Origin: Streptosporangium pseudovulgare
Lineage (GTDB): Bacteria > Actinomycetota > Actinomycetes > Streptosporangiales > Streptosporangiaceae
Length of the DNA: 64,000 bases
Assembly: GCF_014648055.1 (NCBI RefSeq)
Contig: NZ_BMQJ01000019.1
Span: 1-64,000, forward strand
Direction of reading: 5' to 3'
Part shown: positions 18,534 to 28,053 of the stretch, piece after piece
How the letters are laid out: each line of letters starts with the position of its first letter
Position numbering within the stretch: the first letter of the stretch is position 1
Position numbers and translations under genes: made by a program
The notes under the pieces: model-generated
What the model saw: only the letters and a program-made list of their open reading frames with translations
What the model was told of the DNA's origin: nothing
The model's database searches: none

Positions 18534-19352
18534 GTGCACAGCACCGCCCTCATCACCGGAGCGTCGTCCGGCCTCGGCGCGGAGTTCGCCGCCCAGCTCG
18601 CCGCCCACGGACACGATGTGATCCTGGTGGCGCGCTCCGGCGACCGGCTCGCCGCCCTCGCCGAGCGTCTGATCGCCGAGCACGGCGTGCGCGCTCACGT
18701 GCTGGTCCAGGACCTCGCCGAACCGGACGCGGCCCGCCGTATCGCCGACCAACTGACCGCCCGCGGTCTGAACGTCGACCTGCTGGTCAACAACGCCGGC
18801 TTCGGTACCTGCGGCCGCTTCGAGGAGATACCCGGGGCCCGCGACCACGACCAGCTGATGGTCAATGTCGTCGCACTCGTCGACCTCACCCATGAGCTGC
18901 TGCCCGGCATGCTGGAGCGCGGCCGCGGCTCGGTCGTCAACGTCGCTTCCAACGCCGCCTTCCAGCCTTCCCCGTACTTCGCCGTCTACGGCGCGGCCAA
19001 GACCTTCGTGCTCAACTTCGGCCTCGCCCTGCGTCAGGAGTACCGCCGGCGCGGCATCCGCGTGCTCACCCTGTGCCCTGGCCCGGTCGAGACCGCCTTC
19101 TTCGACACCATCGGCACCCGCCGGGCGGCTGTCACCGGCTCCATGACCACCCCGGAGCCCGTCGTACGCGCCGCGCTGCGCGCGCTGGAGCGCGACCGCG
19201 GCTATGTCGCCCCCGGACTCGGCAACGCCCTGGCCGCACATCTGACGCCCCGCCGCCCCAGAACCCTGGTCGCCGCCATCGCCGAACGCATCACCCGCAA
19301 GGTCCTGGCCGCCCCGGCTGCCACCTCGGCGTTGCCGGAGCACGCCGCATGA
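18534..19352 (+). CDS. short-chain dehydrogenase/reductase
   Basis: A 272-residue SDR: NAD(P)-binding TGASSGLG at residues 8-15, NNAG (LLVNNAGFGT), catalytic Ser in NVASNAAFQP, and YxxxK in YGAAKTF. GTG at 18534 has GAAGGAG six bases upstream, which decides it over an in-frame start 21 codons earlier. The stop overlaps the start of the transporter gene (ATGA). The substrate is unknown. Confidence 0.9.
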   Translation: MHSTALITGASSGLGAEFAAQLAAHGHDVILVARSGDRLAALAERLIAEHGVRAHVLVQDLAEPDAARRIADQLTARGLNVDLLVNNAGFGTCGRFEEIPGARDHDQLMVNVVALVDLTHELLPGMLERGRGSVVNVASNAAFQPSPYFAVYGAAKTFVLNFGLALRQEYRRRGIRVLTLCPGPVETAFFDTIGTRRAAVTGSMTTPEPVVRAALRALERDRGYVAPGLGNALAAHLTPRRPRTLVAAIAERITRKVLAAPAATSALPEHAA

Positions 19353-20260
19353 GGCCCTTCGCCGCCCCCGTCGGCGCGGCCTCGGCGATGCTGCTCGTCG
19401 GCACCTCGACCGCGGTCTCCGCCACCATCGCCGACTACCCGGTCTTCACCGGGCAGGCCCTGCGTTACGCGCTCGCCGCGGCGATCCTGCTCGCCGTCGT
19501 AGGCCGCCGGCGCCTGCCCCGCGTCCGCCTGACCTCACGTGACATCCTGCTTCTGATCGCGCTGGCCGCCACCGGCCTGGCCGGGTTCAACCTCTTCCTC
19601 GTCGAAGCCACCCGGCATGCCGGCCCCGCCATGATCGGTACCGTGGTCGGAGCCGTCCCCCTCGTGCTCGCCCTCGTCGGGCCGCTGATGGAACGCCGAC
19701 GCCCCGCCCCCCGCGCCGTCGGCGCCGCGATCGTGGTGGCGCTCGGCGCGGCCGTCGCCGCCGGCCTCGGCTCGGGCAGCCTGACGGGCCTTCTGCTGTC
19801 CCTGGGTGCACTCGCCGGCGAGGTGGCCTTCTCCCTGCTCGCCATCCCGCTCCTGCCCAAACTCGGCCCCCTGAGGGTCGCCGCCTATCCCGCCGCTCTG
19901 TCCGTACCCATGCTGCTGGCCGCGGGCCTCGCCCTGGACGGTACGACCTCTCTGCGACTGCCCACACTCAGCCAGGCGGCCGCCTTCGGCTACCTCGGCG
20001 CGATCGTCACCGCGGCCGCCTTCTTCCTCTGGTACGACGCGCTGCGCCGCCTCGGCGCCGACCGCGCGGGCCTCTTCGCCGGTCTCGTACCGGTAGGCGC
20101 GCTGCTCACCACCGTCGCACTCGGTCTCGGTCAGGCAGGCCCCGCCGACGTCACCGGCGCCCTGCTCGTCGCGGCGGGCGTCGTCATCGGCCTGCGACAG
20201 CCCAGCCGCGACAGCCTGGGAGCACACCATCTCCAAGCGGGTGTCCCCGAGCCGGCCTGA
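19349..20260 (+). CDS. EamA/DMT-family transporter
   Basis: A 303-residue, very hydrophobic protein with about ten TM helices in two EamA repeats, as in drug/metabolite exporters. The start ATG overlaps the SDR stop. With the SDR and divergent TetR it looks like a small detoxification-and-export module. Confidence 0.9.
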   Translation: MRPFAAPVGAASAMLLVGTSTAVSATIADYPVFTGQALRYALAAAILLAVVGRRRLPRVRLTSRDILLLIALAATGLAGFNLFLVEATRHAGPAMIGTVVGAVPLVLALVGPLMERRRPAPRAVGAAIVVALGAAVAAGLGSGSLTGLLLSLGALAGEVAFSLLAIPLLPKLGPLRVAAYPAALSVPMLLAAGLALDGTTSLRLPTLSQAAAFGYLGAIVTAAAFFLWYDALRRLGADRAGLFAGLVPVGALLTTVALGLGQAGPADVTGALLVAAGVVIGLRQPSRDSLGAHHLQAGVPEPA

Positions 20261-20345
20261 CCAGTGTTCTACCGCACCCGCCCCCAGGCCCTGGCCCGCC
20301 TCCAGCCTCATCATCAACCGGAGCAGTACCTGCTTAACGAGGGAT

Positions 20346-20828
20346 CTACGGCTTTCGGCCGACTGAGCGGATGCGGGCCGGTTCGAGGCTTCGGGTATGG
20401 AGCCGGATGGCGAGGCATTCGCGGTGGGCGACGATGGCGGTGCTGCCGGGGCCGTCGGCGCTGCGGACGTCCAGGGTCACGCCGTCGCCTCCCGGGCTCA
20501 GAACGACTGGCGTGTCGCAGAAGTCGCACCCCCATTGGAAGCATTCCAGGTCTTGGCTGCGCAGGCTCAACCGCGCCCAGGCGGGCGAGGTGTAGCGGCG
20601 GAGCTGCTGGACGACGGCGTCGACCTCGGCACCGACCGGGGGGTACTCCTCGGGAAGGGCGCGGGGGTTTCCCGATGGGCTGTCGATCACGGCGGCGTCC
20701 ACGGACGCGCCGATGCCCTCATGACCAGGGATCACCACGCTGACGCCCCACGGTTGATGGGCGGTCACCCGGGCCCGGACCGTTTGCCCGGGGACAAGGC
20801 CGGCCCCCGCGGCATCGAATCGACGCAT
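20346..20828 (-). CDS. hypothetical protein with S1-like and CxxC segments
   Basis: A 160-residue protein. Residues 10-85 have the pattern of an S1/OB-type barrel (VPGQTVRARVTAHQPWGVSV, then PVGAEVDAVVQQL and WARLSLR). A segment with CDFC follows and could bind a metal with nearby His/Cys (AHREC). AGGAG lies nine bases before the ATG. I do not recognise a named family; nucleic-acid binding is a guess from the barrel pattern. Confidence 0.65.
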   Translation of the reverse strand: MRRFDAAGAGLVPGQTVRARVTAHQPWGVSVVIPGHEGIGASVDAAVIDSPSGNPRALPEEYPPVGAEVDAVVQQLRRYTSPAWARLSLRSQDLECFQWGCDFCDTPVVLSPGGDGVTLDVRSADGPGSTAIVAHRECLAIRLHTRSLEPARIRSVGRKP

Positions 20829-21023
20829 CCGGTCATTCTCCTGCGTGGAACGGCCTTGGCCGGACCGTCGATCGCCCCGAGCCTCTTACGGAGATCAGCC
20901 ATCGCCAGGCGATCGTCAGGGCGGGATGAGTGCGCCACCACCACGAAGGCATGGCAGTCGGGCGCCTGATCTCTCCGGGTCGTTCAGGTGAGTCGGAGGT
21001 TCTCGGCTGTTTAGAGTCCTCCC

Positions 21024-21485
21024 ATGGAAGTCGATCAGTACGTGTACTTCGCTCTCAAGAGCGAACGCATGTCTGCGGAGGAGATGGCCACGCGACTGGG
21101 ACTTGAGGCGGATGAGGTCACGATTCGAGCCGGTAAGAGGCTTGAGCCCCCTCGCCCGGCGGTGCACATCTGGCAGATCAACGTTCCCGGATCGAGCCTG
21201 CCCGTTGACGACATGATCGCAGCTTTGGTTGACCGATTGGAGCCGTACGCCCCAGCGATCGGAGCGCTCGCCGACGAACTGGATCGGCATGAGCCTGGAC
21301 ACACCGCCGTCCTACAGGTGGTTCGCTTCTTCGGTGACGATGACGAGAACTCCGAGGAAGAGCGAACAACAGAAGCTTCACCTCGACCTCGGCCACTGGG
21401 CTGGCACCTTGACCGCCGTGTCCTCGACTTCTTGCAGACCACTCGGGCGGAACTCGACGTTGACGAATACGGGGACACTCTCTGA
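21024..21485 (+). CDS. DUF4279 family protein
   Basis: A 153-residue protein matching the DUF4279 pattern (VYFALKSERMSAEEMATRLGL, then VHIWQINVPG, and a hydrophobic C-terminal VLDFLQTTRAELDVDEYG). No Shine-Dalgarno precedes the ATG, but TAGAGT (21012-21017) lies at -10 distance, so a leaderless transcript is plausible. Function is unknown. Confidence 0.8.
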   Translation: MEVDQYVYFALKSERMSAEEMATRLGLEADEVTIRAGKRLEPPRPAVHIWQINVPGSSLPVDDMIAALVDRLEPYAPAIGALADELDRHEPGHTAVLQVVRFFGDDDENSEEERTTEASPRPRPLGWHLDRRVLDFLQTTRAELDVDEYGDTL

Positions 21486-21637
21486 TCGTCGATCAGTGCC
21501 GCTCTGGCCATGTGCCTGCCCATGGCCTGGCCGAATGGTTTCACCGGCGGCGCGTCGCCGGTGGCGGCGAGTCTCGCTGGGTACGGCGGGTGCATGGTGC
21601 GGCCACGGCCCGGGGCGCCGCCGGCCGGGACCGGCCC

Positions 21638-22948
21638 TCAGGCCGCACGCCCGGCCGGCAGGCGGACGATGAAGGTCGCCCCTAGACCCGGACCCCGCGA
21701 GGCGGCCGTGATGTTGCCGCCATGGGCGCGGACGATGCCGCGGGCGATGGTCAGGCCGATGCCGCTGCCACCCGCGGGGGCCGGGCGTTCCGGGTGCTGG
21801 ACGCGTTCGAAACGGGTGAAGATCCGGGTGAGGTCGTGGGCGGCGATGCCGATGCCGGTGTCCTGGACGCGGATCTCGACCTGCGGCTCCGGGTCGTGGG
21901 TGGCGTTCACGCTCACCGCCACCCGGCCGCCGGGATCGCAGGCGGCCAGGGCGTTGCCCAGGAGGTTGACCAGCACCTGGGTGATGCGGCCCGCGTCGAG
22001 CAGAGCCATGACCGGTGGACCCGGGATCGTGCCGAGCGTGATCCCGCCGTCGTCGAACTGGGGCCGCAGCCGTTCGGCGGTGCTCACCGCCAGCGCGGTC
22101 ACGTCGGTGGGCGTGTGGTGCAGGACGAACGCGCCCTCCTCGGCGCGGGAGAGGTTGGACAGGTCGTCCGCGAGGCGCCGCAGCCGGTTGAGGTCGTCGG
22201 CGAGGGAGGCGAACATGAGGTCGTCGGGGGCGAAGATGCCGTCGGCCATTCCCTCGATCTGACCGCTGAGGATGGTGAGGGGGGTGCGCATCTCGTGGGC
22301 GATCTCCGAGACGAGGCGGGCGCGGCGGCGCTCCATGTCGGCGAGCGCCGCCGCCAGCCGGTTGACGTCCTCGACCAGGGCGGCCAGCCCCGGCTCGCGG
22401 GGGACGTCGAGGACGTCGTCGTAGTGCCCTTCCGTGAGGCGGTGGGTCGCGGTGCTGACCTGGCGCAGCGGCCGCAGCAGGAACCGGGAGAACCCCAAGG
22501 ACAACACGAGCGCCGTGACCAGGCCGACGGTCAGCGCGGGCCAGACCAGTTCGATGCCGACCTTCTCCTGGATGCCCCGGGCGAGCAGCTCGACCACCGC
22601 CGATTCGAGGCTGGAGAATCTCCTGCGGAGTTCGCCGTAGTCGTCGAAGCCGGCCAAGGCGTCGGCGGCGATGTTCACCGCCATGAGCGTCACGGCCAGC
22701 ACCGCCACATGGGACAACGCCAGGCGGACGGTCAACGGCAGCGGCGGCGGCAATCGCCACAACGCCACGACCGGCTTCGCCGCGCGGGACGACACCCGGC
22801 GGACGAGCGGTGGCAGCCGCCACCACAGTGCCGTGACCGCCATCGCCGCGCGGGACCGCACCACGCGCACGGCCGACGTCAGCGTCCGTGCCGCGCCGCC
22901 GACCGGGACACGCGTCGCCACGGTCCGCACGGCTCCCCGGCGGTTCAT
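21638..22948 (-). CDS. sensor histidine kinase
   Basis: A 436-residue kinase. A basic, repetitive N-terminal 70 residues (WWRLPPLVRRVSSRAAKPVV and a similar copy) precedes TM1 (about 75-95), a short extracytoplasmic loop, TM2 (about 137-155), HAMP, phospho-acceptor H218 (AHEMRTP), N-box and ATP lid (DTGIGI, GSGIGL). ATGA overlap with the response-regulator stop fixes the start. It is the last gene of the DUF998-DMT-GT4-RR-HK operon. Confidence 0.9.
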   Translation of the reverse strand: MNRRGAVRTVATRVPVGGAARTLTSAVRVVRSRAAMAVTALWWRLPPLVRRVSSRAAKPVVALWRLPPPLPLTVRLALSHVAVLAVTLMAVNIAADALAGFDDYGELRRRFSSLESAVVELLARGIQEKVGIELVWPALTVGLVTALVLSLGFSRFLLRPLRQVSTATHRLTEGHYDDVLDVPREPGLAALVEDVNRLAAALADMERRRARLVSEIAHEMRTPLTILSGQIEGMADGIFAPDDLMFASLADDLNRLRRLADDLSNLSRAEEGAFVLHHTPTDVTALAVSTAERLRPQFDDGGITLGTIPGPPVMALLDAGRITQVLVNLLGNALAACDPGGRVAVSVNATHDPEPQVEIRVQDTGIGIAAHDLTRIFTRFERVQHPERPAPAGGSGIGLTIARGIVRAHGGNITAASRGPGLGATFIVRLPAGRAA

Positions 22949-23649
22949 CCGGCGGGCCGGGCGAGGAAACGGTAGCCGATGGCCCGCACCGTGCCCACGA
23001 AGCGGGGCGCGTTCGCGTCGTCGCCGAGCGCGCGCCGCAGCGTGCGGATGTGGACGTCCACCACGCGTTCGTCGCCGAAGAAGTCGCGGCCCCATACGTG
23101 ATCGATCAGCCCCCGGCGGGTGAACACCCGGCCCGGCGCGCGGGCCAGGACCACCAGCAGGTCGAAGTCGAGCGCGGACAACTCCACCGTACGGCCGGCC
23201 TCGGCGACGACGGTCCGCGCGTCGGGATCGATGACCAGCCCCTCGAAACGCAGGGTGCGGTCCTCCGGCGCCGGGTCCGGGCCGTCCGCCCGGCGCAGGA
23301 TGGCCCGCGCCCGCAGGGCGAGCTCCCGGGCGCTGAACGGCTTGGTGACGTAGTCGTCACTGCCCGCCGTGAAGCCGATGACCCGGTCCACCTCCTCCGT
23401 TCGCGCCGTCAGCAGGATCACCGGCACCTGACTCGTGACACGGATCCGGCGCAGCACCTCGAACCCGTCGAGCCCGGGCAGCATCACGTCGAGTACCACC
23501 AGATCGGGCTGTTCGCGGGCGACCGAGGCGAGGCCCGACGGCCCGTCCGGGGCCTCCAGGACCTCGAAGCCGTCCGCCTCCAGATAGCCGCGTACCGTCA
23601 TACGAATCTTGGGCTCGTCGTCAACGACCAGAATGCGCTGGGTGCTCAT
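22945..23649 (-). CDS. OmpR-family response regulator
   Basis: A 234-residue regulator: receiver with VVDDEPKIRMT, phospho-acceptor Asp in VLDVMLPGLDG, Lys in DDYVTKPFS, then a winged helix (ELSALDFDLLVVLARAPG, ERVVDVHIRTLRRALG). Its start lies 29 bp inside the 3' end of the glycosyltransferase gene, so the two are co-translated, an unusual direct link of glycosyltransferase and regulator. Confidence 0.93.
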   Translation of the reverse strand: MSTQRILVVDDEPKIRMTVRGYLEADGFEVLEAPDGPSGLASVAREQPDLVVLDVMLPGLDGFEVLRRIRVTSQVPVILLTARTEEVDRVIGFTAGSDDYVTKPFSARELALRARAILRRADGPDPAPEDRTLRFEGLVIDPDARTVVAEAGRTVELSALDFDLLVVLARAPGRVFTRRGLIDHVWGRDFFGDERVVDVHIRTLRRALGDDANAPRFVGTVRAIGYRFLARPAG

Positions 23650-24850
23650 GCCTGCCCCCGTCCCGGGCGATCCGGAAGTGCCGGGGCGTTTCGGCCGCTT
23701 CCTGGTAGAGGGTCTCGAAGGTGTCCAGGGTGTCCGCGATGTCATGCCGGGCGACGGTCTCGCGGCCGGCGTCGCCCATGCGCGTCCGGGTCACGGGGTC
23801 GCCCAGCACCGAGCCGAGGGCCGCGGCCAGCGCCGGAACGTCGCCGGGCGGGAAGAGCAGTCCGTTGACTCCCGGGCGCACCAGGTGGGGCAGGGCCATG
23901 GCGTCGGCGGCGACGACGGGCTTTCCGGCGGCCATGGCCTCCATGGTGGCGAGGCTCTGCAGCTCAGCCGTACCGGGCATGCAGAACACGTCGCAGCGGG
24001 CGTAGGCGTCCAAGACCTCCTGGTCGTCGACGAGGCCGTGGAAGACGACGCTGTCGGCGACGCCGAGCGCGCGGGCGAGATCCTCCAGTTCGCCGCGGCG
24101 GGAGCCGTCGCCCACGATCTCGGCCGTGACCGGAAGCCGCTCGGGGAGCAGCGGCAGGGCGCGCAGGAGGACGTCCACGTTCTTCTCCGCGTCCAACCGG
24201 CCCACGAACAGCACGCGCGGTCCGTCGTCCGCTCTCCTCGCCGGAGACTGCGCGAAGCGGCGCAGATCCAGCCCGCAGGACACCGGCAGGATCGTACCGT
24301 CCAGGCCCTGCTCGCACAGCAGCCGTACGGCGCGGGGGGTGGGCGCGGTGACGATCCGGGCGCGGCGGAAGACCCGGAGGAGGTCACGCCAGGCCAGCCG
24401 GCCGATCGCGGTGGCGAGCCGGCCGGGCAGCGGGGCGTAGCCGATGAGGTTCTCCGGCATGAAGTGGTTGGTCGCCAGCACTGGCACGCCCGTGCGCCGC
24501 GCGATGGCGGTCAGCGTCCTGCCTACGCCGAAATGGGACTGTACGTGAACCACGTCGGGTGCGATGCGGTCCAGCAACCGGGCGGCCGCTCCGCGGATCC
24601 GCCAGGGCACGCAGACGCGGAAGCTGGGATGGAACGGGGTGCCGTAAGAGGCGAGACGGTGGACCGTCGGACCGCCGCGCATGACGCGCTCGGATACGGC
24701 GTCCTGGGCGGCGGGGCAGATGACGTGGACATCGTGACCACGCTCGGTGAGCCCGACGGCCAGGCGGTGCGCGAAGTTCGCCGCGCCGTTGACGTCGGGA
24801 GGATAGGTGTCCGCGCCGATGACGATGCGCTGGGTGTGGCCGCCGGGCAT
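23621..24850 (-). CDS. GT4-family glycosyltransferase
   Basis: A 409-residue GT-B glycosyltransferase: N-terminal DTYPPDVNGAANFAHRLA typical of GT4 mannosyl/glucosyl enzymes, VLFVGRLDAEKN and the C-terminal ExxxxxxxE-type region (GTAELQSLATMEAMAAGKPVV, split here). It resembles enzymes that add mannose or glucose to phosphatidylinositol or diacylglycerol, but the acceptor cannot be fixed. AGGAG precedes the ATG. The gene overlaps the upstream DMT ORF by 328 bp in another frame. Confidence 0.88.
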   Translation of the reverse strand: MPGGHTQRIVIGADTYPPDVNGAANFAHRLAVGLTERGHDVHVICPAAQDAVSERVMRGGPTVHRLASYGTPFHPSFRVCVPWRIRGAAARLLDRIAPDVVHVQSHFGVGRTLTAIARRTGVPVLATNHFMPENLIGYAPLPGRLATAIGRLAWRDLLRVFRRARIVTAPTPRAVRLLCEQGLDGTILPVSCGLDLRRFAQSPARRADDGPRVLFVGRLDAEKNVDVLLRALPLLPERLPVTAEIVGDGSRRGELEDLARALGVADSVVFHGLVDDQEVLDAYARCDVFCMPGTAELQSLATMEAMAAGKPVVAADAMALPHLVRPGVNGLLFPPGDVPALAAALGSVLGDPVTRTRMGDAGRETVARHDIADTLDTFETLYQEAAETPRHFRIARDGGRHEHPAHSGR

Positions 24851-25725
24851 GTGATGCTCCTGTCGTGAAAGGCGCCGCAGGAAGGAGGTTTTTGGGTGGA
24901 GTCGGGGCCGGTGGGGATGTCGCGGGAGAGGCGGACGACCCCGCCGATCGCAAGGGCGGCGAAGACCAGTCCCAGACCGGCGATCGGCCAGGTCAGGCCG
25001 GGTGCCTCACCGAGTACGCCGATGCCGATGGAGACGGCGACCAGCGGGTCCGTGACGGTGAGGTTCGCCACCGTGCCCTCGGGCGGCCCGTCGGCGTGGG
25101 CGCGCTGCACGAGCCAGAAGCCCGCGAGGACCGCCGCCGCGAGACCGATGAGGATGCCGAGCAGTTCCACGTCGGCGCCGTGCGCCGCGTACCGCTCCGT
25201 GGCGGCCCGCACGAGCGTGGAGGTGCAGCCGTAGGCGGCGCCCCCGCCCACGCCCAGTACCAGGAACCTCGCCCGGCCGTTGAGCAGGCGGGTGGCGAAC
25301 CGGCAGCCGGCCACCACGGCGGAGACCGCCGCACCGACCGTGAGCAGCGCTCCCGTGGTGATCGGGACGGGCACGGTGTTCAGCGCGGCGAGCACCGCGA
25401 ACGCCACCGTCCCGACGAGGATCGCCGCCAGCGCCCACCCGGTACTCCGGCGCAGCCGGTCGCTGCGCGCCCGCAGCCCCAGCAGCACGCCCACCACGAT
25501 CCCGATCACGCCCGCCGGTTCGACCACAGTCACCGGGGCCAGCCGCAGCGCGATGACCTGGAACACCGCCCCGGTCGCCAGCAGCGCCAGACCGGCCAGC
25601 CAGCGGGGCCGCCGCGCCGCCGCCACCAGGGACGGCGCGTCCCCCGAGACACTGTGCTGCAGCCAGGTCCCGGCCGTGAAGCAGCACGCGTTCAGCAGCG
25701 CCAGGCCGATGGCGATCCAGGTCAC
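24523..25725 (-). CDS. DMT-family transporter with a long overlapping C-terminal tail
   Basis: A 400-residue ORF. Residues 1-285 are a normal ten-helix DMT exporter (TWIAIGLALLNACCFTAG opening, GVIGIVVGVLLGL, PLVAVSIGIGVLGEAPGLTW). The frame then stays open for about 110 Ser/Pro/Arg-rich residues inside the glycosyltransferase gene. GTG at 25725 follows GGGAGGA and overlaps the DUF998 stop (GTGA). Typical family length ends near 24860, so the tail is either a genuine overlap or the result of a frameshift near the A5 run at 24890. Confidence 0.75.
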   Translation of the reverse strand: MTWIAIGLALLNACCFTAGTWLQHSVSGDAPSLVAAARRPRWLAGLALLATGAVFQVIALRLAPVTVVEPAGVIGIVVGVLLGLRARSDRLRRSTGWALAAILVGTVAFAVLAALNTVPVPITTGALLTVGAAVSAVVAGCRFATRLLNGRARFLVLGVGGGAAYGCTSTLVRAATERYAAHGADVELLGILIGLAAAVLAGFWLVQRAHADGPPEGTVANLTVTDPLVAVSIGIGVLGEAPGLTWPIAGLGLVFAALAIGGVVRLSRDIPTGPDSTQKPPSCGAFHDRSITCPAATPSASSSARTPILPTSTARRTSRTAWPSGSPSVVTMSTSSAPPPRTPYPSASCAAVRRSTVSPLTAPRSIPASASACPGGSAERPPGCWTASHPTWFTYSPISA

Positions 25726-26381
25726 CGTTCCTCCCGGCTCGCCTGCACCGCCTCGGCCAGTTGGAACAGCAGGCTCAGCTCCAGGGTCAGGGCCGCCCGC
25801 TCGGCCAGGCCCAGCCAGCCGCCGATCGCCCGCACGGCTGGGGTGGGCCGGGCGGCCGTGGCGGACACGTGCGTGGCCAGGAAGGCAAGGCCGCCGGCGG
25901 CGCTCGCCCAGGAGATGCGGCGCAGGGGCCGCGCCTTCCTCTCCCAGCCGGGCATGCCCTGCAGCCGCCGGGCGATCAGGAGCCCGACGGCCGGGAGCGT
26001 CGCGATCGCGCCGCCCGCCGCGTATCGGTGCGTCAGCCCGCGGGCCGTGGGGACGCCGCCCTGCGGATCGGTCCGGAAGATCCCGGTGAGCGCCATGCCG
26101 CCGCACCACACGCCCAGCAGCGCGGTCGCCGGCGCTCCGATCGGCAGCCGGGACCGCACGAGCCCGGCGAGCAGCGCCGCCGAACCCGCCGAGAGGCTGG
26201 CCACGGTCCCGGCGAAGACCGCGGCGGCGTTCTTGCTCAGCGCGTAGTCGCTGACCGTGTGCCGCACGGTGTCCACCTGCTTCGCCCATCCGATGTGCAG
26301 GGCGGTGGCGCCGACCAGCGACCCGGCCAGCCCGGCATGGGCCGCGACCACGAGTTTTCGCGTGAGGTGAGAGCTGTCCAT
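25722..26381 (-). CDS. DUF998 membrane protein
   Basis: A 219-residue protein with about six TM helices and the DUF998 pattern (TVRHTVSDYALSK in the first loop, GIFRTDPQG in the middle). It is the first gene of the operon that leads to the DMT transporter, glycosyltransferase and two-component system. The ATG at 26381 is preferred over 26480, whose extra 33 residues look non-coding. Confidence 0.8.
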   Translation of the reverse strand: MDSSHLTRKLVVAAHAGLAGSLVGATALHIGWAKQVDTVRHTVSDYALSKNAAAVFAGTVASLSAGSAALLAGLVRSRLPIGAPATALLGVWCGGMALTGIFRTDPQGGVPTARGLTHRYAAGGAIATLPAVGLLIARRLQGMPGWERKARPLRRISWASAAGGLAFLATHVSATAARPTPAVRAIGGWLGLAERAALTLELSLLFQLAEAVQASREER

Positions 26382-26556
26382 GACCGGTAGGAAACCGGTG
26401 TGCCGTGTGGCCCGTACGAGCGAGATCGTGAAGCTTCCGTGAAGCACCCGGGTCGTTCCGGCGCCGGGATCCGCGACCACCGCTCGGTGTCCGCGTCGCC
26501 CGAACCGGCGACCCCGCCGTCTGGGCGCGGACCTGTCGTGCTCGAATGGAGACGCG

Positions 26557-28053
26557 TCACCGCACGGGACGGACGCCGACGCCGTCGAGGTAGGACTCGA
26601 TCGCGCCGAGTTCGGCGGTGCCGACCACGGCCGCGACGTATCCGTCCGGCCGGATGAGCGCCCACTGCCCGGGCGACAGCCCGTACGCGCTCTGGACGTG
26701 GCCTCCGGTGTCGAGGATGTCGCCGCCGATGACGTGGATGCGCAGGCCTCTGCGCGGTTCCGGGACCGGGGCGTCGCCGGGCTCGTAGCCGAGCAGGGTC
26801 CAGTGCGGTCCCTGGAACAGGCTGAACAACCGCGTGGCGAGCCCGCCCGCGCCGGTGACGGGAGCGTCGGGCGCGCGGTCGCCGGACGCCACGCCCTTGT
26901 AGGGCTCCAGGCCGGTCAGCGACAGGGACGAGTCCGGGTAGCCGACATCGAGCTGGGTCACCTCGCGGCCCCGGCGCATGTCGCGGTTCTTGGCCGCTTC
27001 GAGCAGCTTCTTGGACAGGCCGAGGACCGCCTCGGCGACCGGTCGGCGCTCCTCCTCGTAGGTCGCCAGCAGCGACTCCGGCGCGCCGTCGAGCACGGCG
27101 GCGAGCTTCCAGCCAAGGTTGTAGGCGTCCTGGATACTCGTGTTCAGGCCCTGCCCGCCGGTCGGCGGATGGCAGTGCGCGGCGTCCCCGGCCAGGAGCA
27201 CGCGCCCACGCCGGTAGGCGTCGGCCAGCCTGGCCTGCATCGTGAACACCGATGCCCAGGACACCTCGCGGATCACGATGTCGTCCTGGCCGCCGCGCTC
27301 ATGGAGCAGGGCGGTGAGCCCTTCGGCCGAGAGGTCGACGTCCACGTCGAGGGGGACCGGGGCCATGTACTGGAACATGTCGGTGCCGTGGAGCGGGCAC
27401 AGCGAGACGCTCCGCTCGGGCTTCTCGTTGCCCCAGCGGTGCCAGACGCGCGACGAGGCGCCGTCGACCCGCACGTCGGCCACGAGCGCCCGCACGTTGA
27501 GGGACTTCCCGGGGAACTCGATGCCGAGGGCCTTGCGGACGAAGCTCGATCCGCCGTCGGCGCCGACCAGGTAGGCGGCTCGCACGGTCCGCTCCCCGTC
27601 GGGGGCGGCGATCCGCGCGGTCACGCCGTCGTCGTCCTGATCGAAGCCGACGAGTTCGCAGCCGTACTCCGGGGCGTGGCCGAGTTCGGTCAGCCGCTCC
27701 CGCAGCCGACGCTCGGTGAGGAACTGCGGAACGAGCAGCGGGATCTGGTACGGCTCGGCAGGCGTCGGCTCCGGCAGGATCCCGGCGTGCTTGTCGACCG
27801 GTCCGTCGTGGGTGTAGGTGCGCATGGGAGGGTACTCGCCCCCCGAGGCGACGATCCGGTCGACCACGCCGAGGTCCTCGAACACCTCCTCGGTGCGCGG
27901 CTGGATGCCCTTGCCGCGTGAGCCGATGAACGGGTGCGGCGCCTTGTCGATCAACCGGAACGCGACGTTCCCGCGGGCGAGATCGATGGCGAGGGTCAAT
28001 CCCGCCGCGCCGGAACCACAGATGATCACATCAAGCTCTTCGTTGCGTGCCAC
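26557..28053 (-). CDS. FAD-dependent monooxygenase (PheA/TfdB-like)
   Basis: A 498-residue class A flavin monooxygenase: GxGxxG in ICGSGAAGLTLAIDL, DG motif LVGADGGSSFVRKALG, FAD-phosphate motif GRVLLAGDAAHCHPPTGGQGLN, and a C-terminal thioredoxin-like domain that lacks a CxxC. Such enzymes hydroxylate phenols, polyketides or rifamycins. A MarR gene is divergent 490 bp away, which suggests induction by an aromatic compound. The substrate is not deducible. Confidence 0.9.
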   Translation of the reverse strand: MARNEELDVIICGSGAAGLTLAIDLARGNVAFRLIDKAPHPFIGSRGKGIQPRTEEVFEDLGVVDRIVASGGEYPPMRTYTHDGPVDKHAGILPEPTPAEPYQIPLLVPQFLTERRLRERLTELGHAPEYGCELVGFDQDDDGVTARIAAPDGERTVRAAYLVGADGGSSFVRKALGIEFPGKSLNVRALVADVRVDGASSRVWHRWGNEKPERSVSLCPLHGTDMFQYMAPVPLDVDVDLSAEGLTALLHERGGQDDIVIREVSWASVFTMQARLADAYRRGRVLLAGDAAHCHPPTGGQGLNTSIQDAYNLGWKLAAVLDGAPESLLATYEEERRPVAEAVLGLSKKLLEAAKNRDMRRGREVTQLDVGYPDSSLSLTGLEPYKGVASGDRAPDAPVTGAGGLATRLFSLFQGPHWTLLGYEPGDAPVPEPRRGLRIHVIGGDILDTGGHVQSAYGLSPGQWALIRPDGYVAAVVGTAELGAIESYLDGVGVRPVR

